DNA from: Azospirillum sp. SYSU D00513
GTDB lineage: Bacteria; Pseudomonadota; Alphaproteobacteria; Azospirillales; Azospirillaceae
Direction: 5' to 3'
DNA: 64,000 nt
Assembly (NCBI RefSeq): GCF_017356015.1
Contig: NZ_JAFIQV010000009.1
Location: 1-64,000 of the forward strand
In this document: one piece after another, positions 42,603-51,274 of the stretch
Layout of the letters: every line of letters starts with the position of its first letter
How positions within the stretch are numbered: position 1 is the first letter of the stretch
Position numbers and translations under genes: made by a program
The notes under the pieces: model-generated
The model's database searches: none
What the model saw: only the letters and a program-made list of their open reading frames with translations
Told to the model about the DNA's origin: nothing

Positions 42603-43640
42603 ATGGCGAGTGATAGGTCGGGCGTGCTCTTCGCCCTGGTGTCGGGCGTGGCCGGGGAGGCGCGGGCAGAGGCGCTGTTCCGGATGATGAGCATCCACCC
42701 TGCCCTCGTCGAGGAGGCCGGGCCGAAGGTGTCGCGCGCGGTCATGGCGCAGGGGCTGAACATGCTCCTGTTCGAGGATCTGCTGGCGCGGGTTCCGGCC
42801 GCCGCCGACTACGCGCGCGACCGGGTCGCGAAGGGCGAGCGGCTGGTCCACGACCACGGCGCCGTCCGCACCGTCGCGGTGGCGGGCATGGGCGGGCTGC
42901 CCGCCGGGCAGGCCTCGCTGGTCCGCGTGCTGGAGCCCTTGGGCTACCAATTGAACGGCACCTACCCGCTCGACCGGCTGAAGATGACCGGCCGTTCCTA
43001 CGCGCAAGAGGACTTCCCCGAGGACATCGCCCAGTTCTTCGTCAGCGAACTGCATCCGGAGCGCTTCTCCGAGGGCTTCCAGGCCGCCGTGCTGCGCGTG
43101 ACCGGCAATTCGCGCGATCCCCTGACGGGTGAGGCGAAGGCCGTGCTCGACCAGTTCGCCTCAGCGGGCTCCGTCGCTCTCGACGCCGCCGTGGCCGCCC
43201 TGCCGGTGCTGGCCGGCTGCTTCGACCGCCAGCACGACCACCCGGCGCTGGACGATTACGAAGCGCTGAAGGCCGAATCGGCCGAGATGGCCTGGATCGC
43301 CACGGAAGGCAACGCCTTCAACCACGCGACCGACCGCGTGCCCGACGTGGACGGCCTTGCCGAGGAGCAGCGCGCGCTCGGCCGCCCGATGAAGGATTCG
43401 GTCGAGGTCTCCCAATCCGGCCGCGTCAAGCAGACCGCCTTCAAGGCGGCGATGGTCCAGCGCGCCTTCCGCCTGCCCGACGGCAGCCTGTTCGAGCGGA
43501 CCGTCCCCGGCTCCTTCTACGAGTTCATCACCCGCCTGCCCCTGGTGGACGAGACGACCGGCGCCAAGAAGCTCGACCTCGGCTTCGACAGCTCGAACGC
43601 CCAGGGCATCTTCAAGATGACCGCCAGCCAGGCACGCTGA
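42603..43640 (+). CDS. DUF1338 / 2-oxoadipate dioxygenase-decarboxylase family protein
   Basis: A 345-residue member of the DUF1338 fold, whose characterised member HglS converts 2-oxoadipate to 2-hydroxyglutarate in lysine catabolism. The metal-binding residues appear in VHDHGAVRTVAVAG, in EGNAFNHATDRVPDVDG and in the Glu of GSFYEFITRLP. It is shorter than the roughly 460-residue HglS, resembling the compact DUF1338 branch. The ATG at 42603 has GGGAG eight bases upstream; GTG 42600 is one codon earlier. Position directly upstream of amaB/amaA-like genes supports a lysine role. Confidence 0.85.
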   Translation: MASDRSGVLFALVSGVAGEARAEALFRMMSIHPALVEEAGPKVSRAVMAQGLNMLLFEDLLARVPAAADYARDRVAKGERLVHDHGAVRTVAVAGMGGLPAGQASLVRVLEPLGYQLNGTYPLDRLKMTGRSYAQEDFPEDIAQFFVSELHPERFSEGFQAAVLRVTGNSRDPLTGEAKAVLDQFASAGSVALDAAVAALPVLAGCFDRQHDHPALDDYEALKAESAEMAWIATEGNAFNHATDRVPDVDGLAEEQRALGRPMKDSVEVSQSGRVKQTAFKAAMVQRAFRLPDGSLFERTVPGSFYEFITRLPLVDETTGAKKLDLGFDSSNAQGIFKMTASQAR

Positions 43641-43719
43641 TCCTTATCCACCACCCCGCAAAGCAAGCGCTATGGAATGCGCGTATCTTGCCAAGCAGTA
43701 ACCGACTGAGAATAGATAA

Positions 43720-43819
43720 CTTTTCCGTCATCCCCGCGAAAGCGGGGATCCAGAAGTCCGCGGAACGAACGCTGTGGGCGAGTCCTGGACCCCCGCTTTC
43801 GCGGGGGGTGACGGAAAAG
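43720..43819. repeat. REP-like inverted repeat
   Basis: A left arm at 43720-43753 and a right arm at 43785-43819 are inverted copies with a few mismatches. Each arm contains its own palindrome, CCCCGCGAAAGCGGGG or its equivalent, adjoining GTCATC/GTCACC. A third partial copy (CTCGCGGGGATGACGG) lies at 43873-43888. The layout is that of an interspersed palindromic repeat. It fills most of the 331-bp gap between the DUF1338 gene and the amaB-like gene and could act as a terminator or mRNA stabiliser. Confidence 0.8.
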
Positions 43820-43971
43820 TGGTCGGTCTTTCAGTAAAACCTGCTTCAGGAACTGGATAAACGCAGTGGCGCCCTCGCGGGGATGACGGAAAGGTGATTG
43901 CCTTTCGATCTGTTGCCGCCTTGCGAGGCATGTACACTCCACCCCATCCGGACAAGCGCGAGGAGTTCCCC

Positions 43972-45522
43972 ATGGCTTCCGACACCACCGCCCCCGGCGC
44001 ATCCAGCCTCGCCGGCGAGGTCGACACCCTGCTGCAGCGGCTGGGCGTGCCGCGCGACGCCTACACCGGCGGCACGCTGGAGGTGCGCTCGCCCATCACC
44101 GGCGAGACCATCGCCCAGGTGCGCGAGGTGACGCCCGACGCTGTGTCCGGCGTGATCGGTCAGGCGCAGGAGGCCTTCCTGGCCTGGCGCAAGATCCCCG
44201 CCCCGCGCCGGGGCGAACTGGTCCGGCTGCTCGGCGAGGAGCTGCGCGACGCCAAGGACACGCTCGGCCGCCTCGTCACGCTGGAGGTCGGCAAGATCAC
44301 CTCCGAAGGGCTGGGCGAGGTCCAGGAGATGATCGACATCTGCGACTTCGCGGTCGGTCTGTCGCGCCAGCTCTACGGCCTGACCATCGCGACCGAGCGC
44401 GCCGATCACCGGATGATGGAGAGCTGGCACCCGCTGGGCGTGACCGGCATCATCTCCGCCTTCAACTTCCCGGTCGCAGTCTGGTCCTGGAACGCCGCCC
44501 TGGCGCTGGTCTGCGGCAACCCGTGCGTCTGGAAGCCGTCGGAGAAGACGCCGCTGACCGCTCTCGCCACCCAGGCGATCTTCGAGCGGGCGGCGGCCCG
44601 CTTCGGCGGCGTGCCGGCGGGCCTCTCCGCCCTGCTGGTCGGCGGGCGCGAGGTCGGCGAGCGGCTGGTGGACGACCCGCGCGTGCCGGTCGTCTCCGCC
44701 ACCGGCTCCACCGCCATGGGCCGGGCGGTGGCCCCGCGCCTCGCCCAGCGCTTCGCCCGCGCCATCCTGGAGCTGGGCGGCAACAACGCGGCCATCGTCT
44801 GCCCCTCGGCCGATCTCGACCTCACCCTGCGCGGCGTCGCCTTCGCGGCGATGGGCACGGCGGGCCAGCGCTGCACCACGCTGCGCCGCCTCTTCGTCCA
44901 CGCGGACGTCTACGACACGCTGGTGCCCCGGCTGAAGAAGGCCTACGGCTCGGTCACGATCGGCAACCCGCTGGAACCCGGCACGCTGGTCGGCCCGCTG
45001 ATCGACGAGGGCGCCTTCCGCGGCATGCAGGTGGCGCTGGAGCAGGCGCGCGCGGCCGGCGGCACGGTCACCGGCGGCGGGCGGGTGGACACCGGCCATG
45101 CCAACGCCTTCTACGCCCAGCCGGCGCTGGTGGAGATGCCGGAGCAGACCGGCCCGGTCCTGAAGGAGACCTTCGCGCCGATCCTGTACGTCATGCGCTA
45201 TACGGAGCTGGAAGAAGCGATCCGCCTCCAGAACGACGTGCCGCAGGGCCTGTCCTCCTCCATCTTCACGCTCGACATGCGCGAGGCGGAGACCTTCCTG
45301 TCGGCGGCCGGCTCCGACTGCGGCATCGCCAACGTCAACATCGGCCCCTCGGGCGCCGAGATCGGCGGCGCCTTCGGCGGCGAGAAGGAGACCGGCGGCG
45401 GGCGCGAGGCCGGCTCGGACAGCTGGAAGGCCTACATGCGCCGCGCCACCAACACCATCAACTACGGCCGGACGCTGCCGCTCGCCCAGGGCGTCAGCTT
45501 CGAGATCAAGGACGCGCCCTGA
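43972..45522 (+). CDS. amaB: L-piperidine-6-carboxylate / 2-aminoadipate semialdehyde dehydrogenase
   Basis: A 516-residue aldehyde dehydrogenase of the antiquitin type, oxidising 2-aminoadipate 6-semialdehyde (in equilibrium with piperideine-6-carboxylate) to 2-aminoadipate. Features are ISAFNFPVAVWSWNAALALV, WKPSEKTPLTALA, the catalytic Glu in ILELGGNNAAIV, the catalytic Cys in GTAGQRCTTLRRLFVH and the antiquitin-like C-terminal FGGEKETGGGREAGSDSWKA. AGGAG lies six bases before the ATG. It is adjacent to the amaA-like oxidase, as in known lysine/pipecolate pathways. Confidence 0.92.
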   Translation: MASDTTAPGASSLAGEVDTLLQRLGVPRDAYTGGTLEVRSPITGETIAQVREVTPDAVSGVIGQAQEAFLAWRKIPAPRRGELVRLLGEELRDAKDTLGRLVTLEVGKITSEGLGEVQEMIDICDFAVGLSRQLYGLTIATERADHRMMESWHPLGVTGIISAFNFPVAVWSWNAALALVCGNPCVWKPSEKTPLTALATQAIFERAAARFGGVPAGLSALLVGGREVGERLVDDPRVPVVSATGSTAMGRAVAPRLAQRFARAILELGGNNAAIVCPSADLDLTLRGVAFAAMGTAGQRCTTLRRLFVHADVYDTLVPRLKKAYGSVTIGNPLEPGTLVGPLIDEGAFRGMQVALEQARAAGGTVTGGGRVDTGHANAFYAQPALVEMPEQTGPVLKETFAPILYVMRYTELEEAIRLQNDVPQGLSSSIFTLDMREAETFLSAAGSDCGIANVNIGPSGAEIGGAFGGEKETGGGREAGSDSWKAYMRRATNTINYGRTLPLAQGVSFEIKDAP

Positions 45523-45557
45523 CGGGCGTTTCCGTGACGCAGGACGGAGGACGGAGG

Positions 45558-46838
45558 ATGAGAACCGACCCGCTCACCCGCGGCCTGTGGGACGCGTCGG
45601 CCCCTCCCCCGCCGGACACGGCGGCGCTGGAGGGGGACGCGCGCGCCGACGTGGTGGTGGTCGGCGGCGGCTTCACCGGCTGCTCGGCCGCCCTCCACCT
45701 CGCCGAGGCCGGGGCAGCGGTGGTCTTGCTGGAGGGGGCGGACATCGGCTTCGGCGGCTCCGGGCGCAACGTCGGGCTGGTCAACGCCGGGCTCTGGCTG
45801 CCTCCGGCGGAGATCGAGGCGGCACTCGGCACCGAGGCGGGCATGCGCCTGAACGAGGCGCTGGGCCGCGCGCCCGCGCTGGTGTTCGAGCTGATCGAAC
45901 GGCACGGCATCGCCTGCGAGGCGGTGCGCAACGGCACGCTCCACCTCGCCCACGCCCCGGCCGGCCAGCGCGAGTTGGAACGGCGCCACGCGCAGCTCTC
46001 CGCGCGCGGCGCACCCGTTGTCCTGCTCGACCGGGACGAGGCGGCGCGGCGGGTCGGCAGCACGGCCTTCCACGGCGCGCTGTTCGACCCGCGCGCCGGC
46101 ACGATCCAGCCGCTCGCCTACGCCCGCGGCCTCGCCCGCGCCGCCATCGCGGCGGGTGCCCGGCTCCACACCCGCTCCCCCGTCCGTTCCATCGAACGGC
46201 AGGGCCGGGGCTGGCGGGTGACGGCGGCCGGGGGAACGGTCACCGCCGACCGGGTGATCCTCGCCACCAACGCCTACACCGGCCCGCTGCTGCCGGCCCT
46301 CACCGCCGCCCTCACGCCGATCCACTATTTCCAGTTCGCGACGGCCCCCCTGCCCGACGCGGTGCGGCGAGGCATCCTGCCGGGGCTGGAGGGGAGCTGG
46401 GACACGGCGTCGGTCATGTCCTCCTTCCGGCTCGACCGGGCCGGGCGGCTGGTGGTGGGCAGCATCGGGCGGCTCGACCATCCGGGCGCCCGCATCCACG
46501 AGGCCTGGGCGCGGCGCGTGCTGGGTCGGGTCTTCCCGCAAGCGGCGGGGGCGCCCCTGGAGTTCGGCTGGTTCGGGCGGATCGGCATGACGCCCGACCA
46601 CATCCCCCGCTTCTTCGAGCCCGAGCCGGGGCTAACCGCCTTCTTCGGCTACAACGGGCGCGGCATCGGCCCCGGCACGGTGTTCGGCCGGGCGCTCGCC
46701 TTCCACGCGCTGGGCCGCGACGACCACCCCCTGCCCATGGCCCCGTCGGACGTCGGCCCCGTGCCCTTCCGCCGCGTCAAGGAAATGGCACTGGAGGCGG
46801 GTGCCTGCGGTTACCACGCGGCGCGCACGGTCGCCTGA
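45558..46838 (+). CDS. amaA: FAD-dependent oxidoreductase, L-pipecolate oxidase-like
   Basis: A 426-residue DAO-type flavoprotein. The FAD-binding motif reads VVVVGGGFTGCSAALHLAEA; other elements are GFGGSGRNVGLVNAGLWLPP, DPRAGTIQPLAYARGLARAA and the C-terminal FFGYNGRGIGPGTVFGRALA. In combination with the neighbouring amaB-like gene it is best read as L-pipecolate oxidase, making piperideine-6-carboxylate for AmaB. Related amine or amino-acid oxidases cannot be excluded by motif alone. A GGAGG lies seven bases before the ATG. Confidence 0.82.
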   Translation: MRTDPLTRGLWDASAPPPPDTAALEGDARADVVVVGGGFTGCSAALHLAEAGAAVVLLEGADIGFGGSGRNVGLVNAGLWLPPAEIEAALGTEAGMRLNEALGRAPALVFELIERHGIACEAVRNGTLHLAHAPAGQRELERRHAQLSARGAPVVLLDRDEAARRVGSTAFHGALFDPRAGTIQPLAYARGLARAAIAAGARLHTRSPVRSIERQGRGWRVTAAGGTVTADRVILATNAYTGPLLPALTAALTPIHYFQFATAPLPDAVRRGILPGLEGSWDTASVMSSFRLDRAGRLVVGSIGRLDHPGARIHEAWARRVLGRVFPQAAGAPLEFGWFGRIGMTPDHIPRFFEPEPGLTAFFGYNGRGIGPGTVFGRALAFHALGRDDHPLPMAPSDVGPVPFRRVKEMALEAGACGYHAARTVA

Positions 46839-46899
46839 CGGCATCGGTTTTCACCCACGCAAACGCCCGGCCTCGAGGCCGGCATCGAACAGGAGCCCC

Positions 46900-47961
46900 A
46901 TGGATTCGGTCACGCAGATGCTTCTCGGTGGCGCCGTCGCCCAGGCGGGCTTCCGGCGCCGTCTCGGCCGCGGCGCGATGGTGGCGGGTGCCGCCATCGC
47001 GCTGGTCCCCGACCTCGACGTGGCGGCGGGCTGGATCAACACCTTCACCAACTGGAAGCACCACCGGGGCCTGACCCATTCGGTCTTCTTCGGCCCGGTC
47101 GTCGGGCCGGCGCTGGGCTGGATGGCCTGGAAATGGCATCGCTGGCGCCGCCGGACGCCGACCCCGCCGGGGATGGTGCCGGCCCTGCCGGAGACGCCGG
47201 ACGAGACGCTGCGCTCCTGGATCTGGCTGGCGATCCTGGCGCTGATGACCCATTGGCTGATCGACCTGCCGACCAGCTACGGCACCCAGGCGCTCTACCC
47301 GCTGAGCGATTTCCGCTTCGCCTGGAACGCGCTGGGCATCATCGACGTCGTTTACAGTCTGATCCTGATCGTCGCGCTGGTCATCGGCTTCGCCATGAAG
47401 AACCGGCCGCGCTTCGCCGAGGACGCGGCGGCCGTGGCACTCATCCTGGTGACCGCCTACACGCTGACGGGCCTGGCGATCAACGGCCATGTCGAGGCCC
47501 GCGCCCGCGAGCAGCTCGGCCCGGAGACGCGCGTCACCGCCTACCCCACCCTCTTCCAGCCGGTCTACCGGCGCGTCGTGGTGGAGCGGCCGGACGAGAT
47601 CCTGGTCGGCTACCATTCGGTGCTGAACGACGCCAAGCCCATCGACTGGAAGCGCTTCCCGCGCGAGCAGGGACCGGCCATCGCCGCCGTCCAGGCCTCG
47701 GAAAGGGGCCGGCTCTTCACCTGGTTCTCCATGGACAACGCCTACTGGACCAGCCGCCCGGCGGAGAACGCCAACAGCCTGGTGGAGGCATCCGACACCC
47801 GCTACGGCGTACCGGGCGACACGGAGCTGGGCTTCTGGGGCATCAGCGCGCTGGTGGACCCGCAGGGCAACATCGTCGGCGAAGTCGAGGCCTTCAACCG
47901 CCGCCCGGCCGCCTCCTCCCGGACGCTCGGCGATTATTGGAAGGCGGTGCTCGGGAACTGA
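46900..47961 (+). CDS. membrane-bound metal-dependent hydrolase (DUF457/YdjM type)
   Basis: A 353-residue protein with about four hydrophobic helices. The N-terminal signature is MDSVTQMLLGGAVAQAGFRR, followed by LVPDLDVAAGW and the metal-binding HHRGLTHSVFFGP and THWLIDLPTSYGTQALYPLS. These His/Asp residues define the inner-membrane hydrolase family. A long soluble C-terminal domain follows. The physiological substrate of the family is not established. AGGAG lies four bases before the ATG. Confidence 0.85.
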   Translation: MDSVTQMLLGGAVAQAGFRRRLGRGAMVAGAAIALVPDLDVAAGWINTFTNWKHHRGLTHSVFFGPVVGPALGWMAWKWHRWRRRTPTPPGMVPALPETPDETLRSWIWLAILALMTHWLIDLPTSYGTQALYPLSDFRFAWNALGIIDVVYSLILIVALVIGFAMKNRPRFAEDAAAVALILVTAYTLTGLAINGHVEARAREQLGPETRVTAYPTLFQPVYRRVVVERPDEILVGYHSVLNDAKPIDWKRFPREQGPAIAAVQASERGRLFTWFSMDNAYWTSRPAENANSLVEASDTRYGVPGDTELGFWGISALVDPQGNIVGEVEAFNRRPAASSRTLGDYWKAVLGN

Positions 47962-48063
47962 CGCCCGGCGCGCCGTCAGGAACCGCTTGCGGGGAAGTTG
48001 GTTGTTCTCCCCGGAAGGGGAGCCCGGCCGGGAACCCCGCCAGGGCAACGGGAGCGGCGCGCC

Positions 48064-48204
48064 ATGGAAGTGTTCAAGGAATTCACCTTCTGGATCTTCT
48101 TCTTCGGGCTGCTGGCCGCGTTGGCGGGCGCCTTCGCGGTGGTCTACACGACCAGCAAGAAGTGGGGCGAATACTCCCCGCCCGAGGGCAAGCAGCACCA
48201 TTAG
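48064..48204 (+). CDS. 46-residue single-pass membrane protein
   Basis: A small protein reading MEVFKEFTFWIFFFGLLAAL, AGAFAVVYTTSKKWGEYSPP, EGKQHH. It has one clear transmembrane helix (residues about 8-29) and a charged C-terminal tail. GGGAG lies seven bases before the ATG. The family is unknown. It follows the DUF457 gene by about 100 bp on the same strand and is just upstream of an IS remnant. Natural composition and the ribosome binding site favour a real gene. Confidence 0.6.
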   Translation: MEVFKEFTFWIFFFGLLAALAGAFAVVYTTSKKWGEYSPPEGKQHH

Positions 48205-48480
48205 GAGTTGTTAGGGATCAATCATTGGACCACAACCGCAGTTGGCTCGGCGTTTGAATTTGGCGTCGGTGTCGAAGCTCTTGTTGCTGCTCGCCCATGA
48301 CGCCAAACCTGCGCTTGCGGCGTCCCCGGGACGGGGAGTAAGCGATGCTCCAAGTCTTCACCAAGTCAATTTCGGTTGCAACCGACCACCAGGTTTCTAA
48401 CAGCCTCCAGCTCAGCGGCGGACCGAGCCCGCTCCCAGCATGGCTCGGTCCGCTTGGAGGCGAGCCCATTGCACGCTTGC
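48205..48480. other. gene-free stretch with palindromes
   Basis: This stretch has lower GC than its neighbours and no supported gene. It contains the perfect palindrome CGGTTGCAACCG at 48373-48384 and a larger hairpin at 48403-48460 listed separately. It is probably debris of the adjacent insertion-sequence remnant or of older insertions. Confidence 0.4.
48403..48460. repeat. extended interrupted hairpin
   Basis: GCGGACCGAGCC (48418-48429) pairs perfectly with GGCTCGGTCCGC (48442-48453). An outer CCTCCA / TGGAGG pair flanks it at 48403-48408 and 48455-48460. The loop is 12 bases and there is no T-run. It may be an IS end, a recombination site or an RNA structure; I cannot tell which. Confidence 0.5.
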
Positions 48481-48489
48481 CAGACAGGC

Positions 48490-48884
48490 TGGAATGGCAT
48501 GGTGCTCGATATCATGGTCCGGAGCCGCCGAAGCGAGAGGACGGCCAAACGCTTCTTCCGCAAGCTGCTGAAGAAACGGCATTATCCACCCCGTGTCATG
48601 ATCACGGACAGGCTGAAATCCTACGCCGCTGCGAAGCGGGACCTGAAGCTCGGGAGCGAGCACCGGCAAAACCGATACCTGAACAACGCCTGGGAAGTTT
48701 CGCACCAGCCGACACGACGGCGTGAGCGACACATGAGGAGGTTCAAATCAGCTCGGCATGCCCATCGCTTCCTATCCACACACAGCCCAAGTCATGATCC
48801 GTTTCAGCCTCGCTGCCATCTGGTCTTCGCCACCGAATACCACATCGCCTGTGATCGCGCCTTTACCAGCTGGCGCGAAATGAA
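48490..48884 (+). pseudogene. IS6-family transposase C-terminal remnant
   Basis: The frame contains MVLDIMVRSRRSERTAKRFF, RKLLKKRHYPPRVMITDRLK, SYAAAKRDLKLGSEHRQNRY and SHQPTRRRERHMRRFKSARH, a strong match to the catalytic half of IS6-group DDE transposases (second Asp in ITDRLKSY). The N-terminal half with the first Asp is missing. The normally conserved NNRAENSHQP segment here reads NNAWEVSHQP, indicating local frameshift repair or mutation at the catalytic Glu. No matching terminal repeats were found, so this is a dead remnant. Confidence 0.75.
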
Positions 48885-49086
48885 CAACGTGGTCCGGATT
48901 GCCCGATATATCCGGAACAATAGCTGTTCCAGCCAACGGTTCGTCAACCACCCGGGGAATTGACGATACCGCGCCACGGCACCGCTCCCAATCCCGACCT
49001 GACGCCCCTCTCGAAACCCTATATCATCACCCCTCCAACAATCCGCTGGGCGCACAACCCCGGCGACCAGGGGGAGGACCGCCGCC

Positions 49087-50391
49087 ATGAATCTGTACCA
49101 AATGCTCCAGGACCGCGCCGCCGCCGGGCGGCCCGTTCGGGTCGGGTTGGTCGGGGCGGGGAAGTTCGGGTCGATGTTCCTGTCGCAGGTGCCGACCACG
49201 CCGGGGCTGGAGGTGGCGGTGATCGCCGACCTCGATCCGGAGCGGGCGCGGGCGGCCTGCCGGGGGGTCGGGTGGAGCGAGGATCGCCTCGCCGGGACGG
49301 TGTTCACCGAATCCGGGGCGGAGGCCTGTGCCCATCCGGAGGTGGAGGTCGTGGTGGAGGCGACCGGGGCGCCGGCGGCGGGCATCGCGCACGCGCGCGC
49401 GGCCATCGCGGCGGGCAAGCATGTGGTGATGGTCAATGTGGAGGCCGACGTGCTGGCCGGCGCGCTGCTGGCGGAGGAGGCGCGGACCCATGGCGTCGTC
49501 TATTCCATGGCCTACGGCGACCAGCCGGCGCTGACGGCGGAGCTGGTGGACTGGGCGCGGGCCTGCGGGTTCCAGGTGGTCGCGGCGGGCAAGGGCACCA
49601 AATACCTGCCGGCCTATCATGCGGTGACGCCGGACGACGTCTGGTCGCATTACGGGCTGACAGCGGAGGAGGCGCGCCAGGGCGGCATGAACCCGCAGAT
49701 GTTCAATTCCTTCCTGGACGGCACCAAATCGGCGCTGGAGATGGCGGCCATCGCCAACGCCTGCGACCTCGCGGTGCCGGAGGACGGGTTGCTCTTCCCG
49801 CCCTGCGGGGTGGACGACCTGCCCCATGTATTGCGGCCGCGCGATGCGGGCGGGGTGCTGGAGGCGGAGGGCATGGTCGAGGTCGTCTCCTCCCTGGAGC
49901 GCGACGGGCGGCCGGTCCACCGGGACCTGCGCTGGGGCGTCTATGTGGTCCTGAAGGCGCCGAACGATTACGCCAGGGCCTGCTTCCGCCAGTATGGGCT
50001 GAAGACCGACGCGTCGGGCTGGTACGCCGCCATGTACAAGCCGTACCACCTCATCGGTCTGGAGCTGGGCATTTCCGTCCTGTCGGCGGCGCTGCGGGGC
50101 GAGCCGACCGGACAGACGCGCGCCTTCCGCGGGGACGTGGCCGCCGTCGCCAAGCGGGCGCTCCGCGCCGGGGAGACGCTCGACGGCGAGGGCGGCTACA
50201 CGGTCTGGGGCAAGCTCATTCCCGCGGAGCGCAGCCTGCGCGAGGAAGCGCTGCCCATCGGGCTGGCGCACCGCGTCACGCTGCTGCGGGACGTTCCGGC
50301 CGGCGCCATCGTCCGCTGGACCGACGTCGAGACGGGCGACGGCGAGGCGTTCCGGATCCGCCGGGAAATGGAGCGGCGCCGGCGCGGGTGA
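49087..50391 (+). CDS. NAD(P)-dependent oxidoreductase with C-terminal SAF domain
   Basis: A 434-residue protein related to homoserine dehydrogenase-like and Gfo/Idh/MocA-like oxidoreductases. The dinucleotide motif VRVGLVGAGKFGSMFLSQVP is near the N-terminus, followed by VVVEATGAPAAGIAHARAAI and a catalytic region with AAGKGTKYLPAYHAVTPDDV and HYGLTAEEA. The C-terminal 70 residues (GYTVWGKLIPAERSLREEAL; VPAGAIVRWTDVE) form a SAF-type domain. The substrate is unknown; sugar-acid or branched sugar metabolism is a guess. It stands alone after the IS remnant. Confidence 0.75.
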   Translation: MNLYQMLQDRAAAGRPVRVGLVGAGKFGSMFLSQVPTTPGLEVAVIADLDPERARAACRGVGWSEDRLAGTVFTESGAEACAHPEVEVVVEATGAPAAGIAHARAAIAAGKHVVMVNVEADVLAGALLAEEARTHGVVYSMAYGDQPALTAELVDWARACGFQVVAAGKGTKYLPAYHAVTPDDVWSHYGLTAEEARQGGMNPQMFNSFLDGTKSALEMAAIANACDLAVPEDGLLFPPCGVDDLPHVLRPRDAGGVLEAEGMVEVVSSLERDGRPVHRDLRWGVYVVLKAPNDYARACFRQYGLKTDASGWYAAMYKPYHLIGLELGISVLSAALRGEPTGQTRAFRGDVAAVAKRALRAGETLDGEGGYTVWGKLIPAERSLREEALPIGLAHRVTLLRDVPAGAIVRWTDVETGDGEAFRIRREMERRRRG

Positions 50392-50469
50392 CAGGCGGCC
50401 GGTCCCCGGGACCCGATCCCGCGGAGAGTGTCACGGTGATGCCCGCCTCGGCGTGAGGACCCCGGTCCT

Positions 50470-50892
50470 TCAGGACGCGGAACCTACGGGGCTCGGCGCC
50501 TCCTGGATCAGCCGCGACCGGGCCTCGGCGGGCCCGCCCTCCGCCCAGGCCAGCAGGGAATCCAGCACCGGGCAGAGGGACTGGCCCCAGTCCGTCAGGT
50601 GATACTCCACCTTGGGCGGAACCTGAGGATGAACGGTGCGCCCGACCACCCCGTCCTTCTCGAGCTGGCGCAGCTGCTGGATCAGCATCTTCTGGGAAAT
50701 GCCGGGTATGGAGCGCTCCAGATCGGAAAAACGCCGCACCTGGCCACCGAAGAGCTGGAACAGGATCAAGAGCTTCCACCGGCCCTCCAAGATCTGGAGC
50801 ACGTTCTGCACGCTTCCAGCCGCCGAATGAGGCGTGTAGGAGGCACGCTTACCTTCCGGTAAGTGCCTTACCTTTTCGTGCGTTCTTGTCAT
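50470..50892 (-). CDS. HxlR family transcriptional regulator
   Basis: A 140-residue winged-helix regulator. The core SVQNVLQILEGRWKLLILFQ, LFGGQVRRFSDLERSIPGIS, QKMLIQQLRQLEKDGVVGRT and VEYHLTDWGQSLCPVLDSLL is the standard HxlR signature (H/G-R-W-K, QKML, Y-x-LT). It is divergent from the SnoaL-SDR pair and most likely controls it. Confidence 0.92.
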   Translation of the reverse strand: MTRTHEKVRHLPEGKRASYTPHSAAGSVQNVLQILEGRWKLLILFQLFGGQVRRFSDLERSIPGISQKMLIQQLRQLEKDGVVGRTVHPQVPPKVEYHLTDWGQSLCPVLDSLLAWAEGGPAEARSRLIQEAPSPVGSAS

Positions 50893-50947
50893 TTGGGCCG
50901 CTCGATAGCAGTTTTCCGCCGACGCAATGTAGTCCCGGAGACAGCTC

Positions 50948-51274
50948 ATGAACAAGGACTTGCCGCCCCCGATCGCCGCATACGTCGAGGCGAATGCCCG
51001 TCTCGACGCCGACGGCATGCTCGCGGCCTTCGCCCCGGACGCGGCCGTGATCGACGATGGGCGACGGTACGGGGGGCGCACGGAACTCAAGGGCTGGATC
51101 AGGACGGCGACGCTCGGCAACCGGGCGGTCTTCAGCCCCGATGCCTGGCGCGAGGAGGATGGCCGCATCGTCGTGGACGGCCTGACCGCCGGCGCGTTCC
51201 GCGGCAGCCCGATCCGCTTCACCTTCCGGTTCACGCTCGCGGACGGGGCGATCGCCGCCCTGGAGGTCGCATGA
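50948..51274 (+). CDS. SnoaL-like / NTF2-fold small protein
   Basis: A 108-residue protein with the NTF2-like pattern: IAAYVEANARLDADGMLAAF, APDAAVIDDGRRYGG, ELKGWI and the final strands IRFTFRFTLADGAIAALEVA. Such domains act as small isomerases, hydrolases or ligand-binding proteins. It overlaps the following SDR gene by four bases (ATGA), implying coupled function. AGACAGCTC-type purines precede the ATG. Confidence 0.8.
   Translation: MNKDLPPPIAAYVEANARLDADGMLAAFAPDAAVIDDGRRYGGRTELKGWIRTATLGNRAVFSPDAWREEDGRIVVDGLTAGAFRGSPIRFTFRFTLADGAIAALEVA

Noticed and set aside
48205-48480. A coding gene on either strand upstream of the IS6 remnant
   Set aside because: The open frames here are short or fused to the transposase frame without motifs; none has a ribosome binding site.
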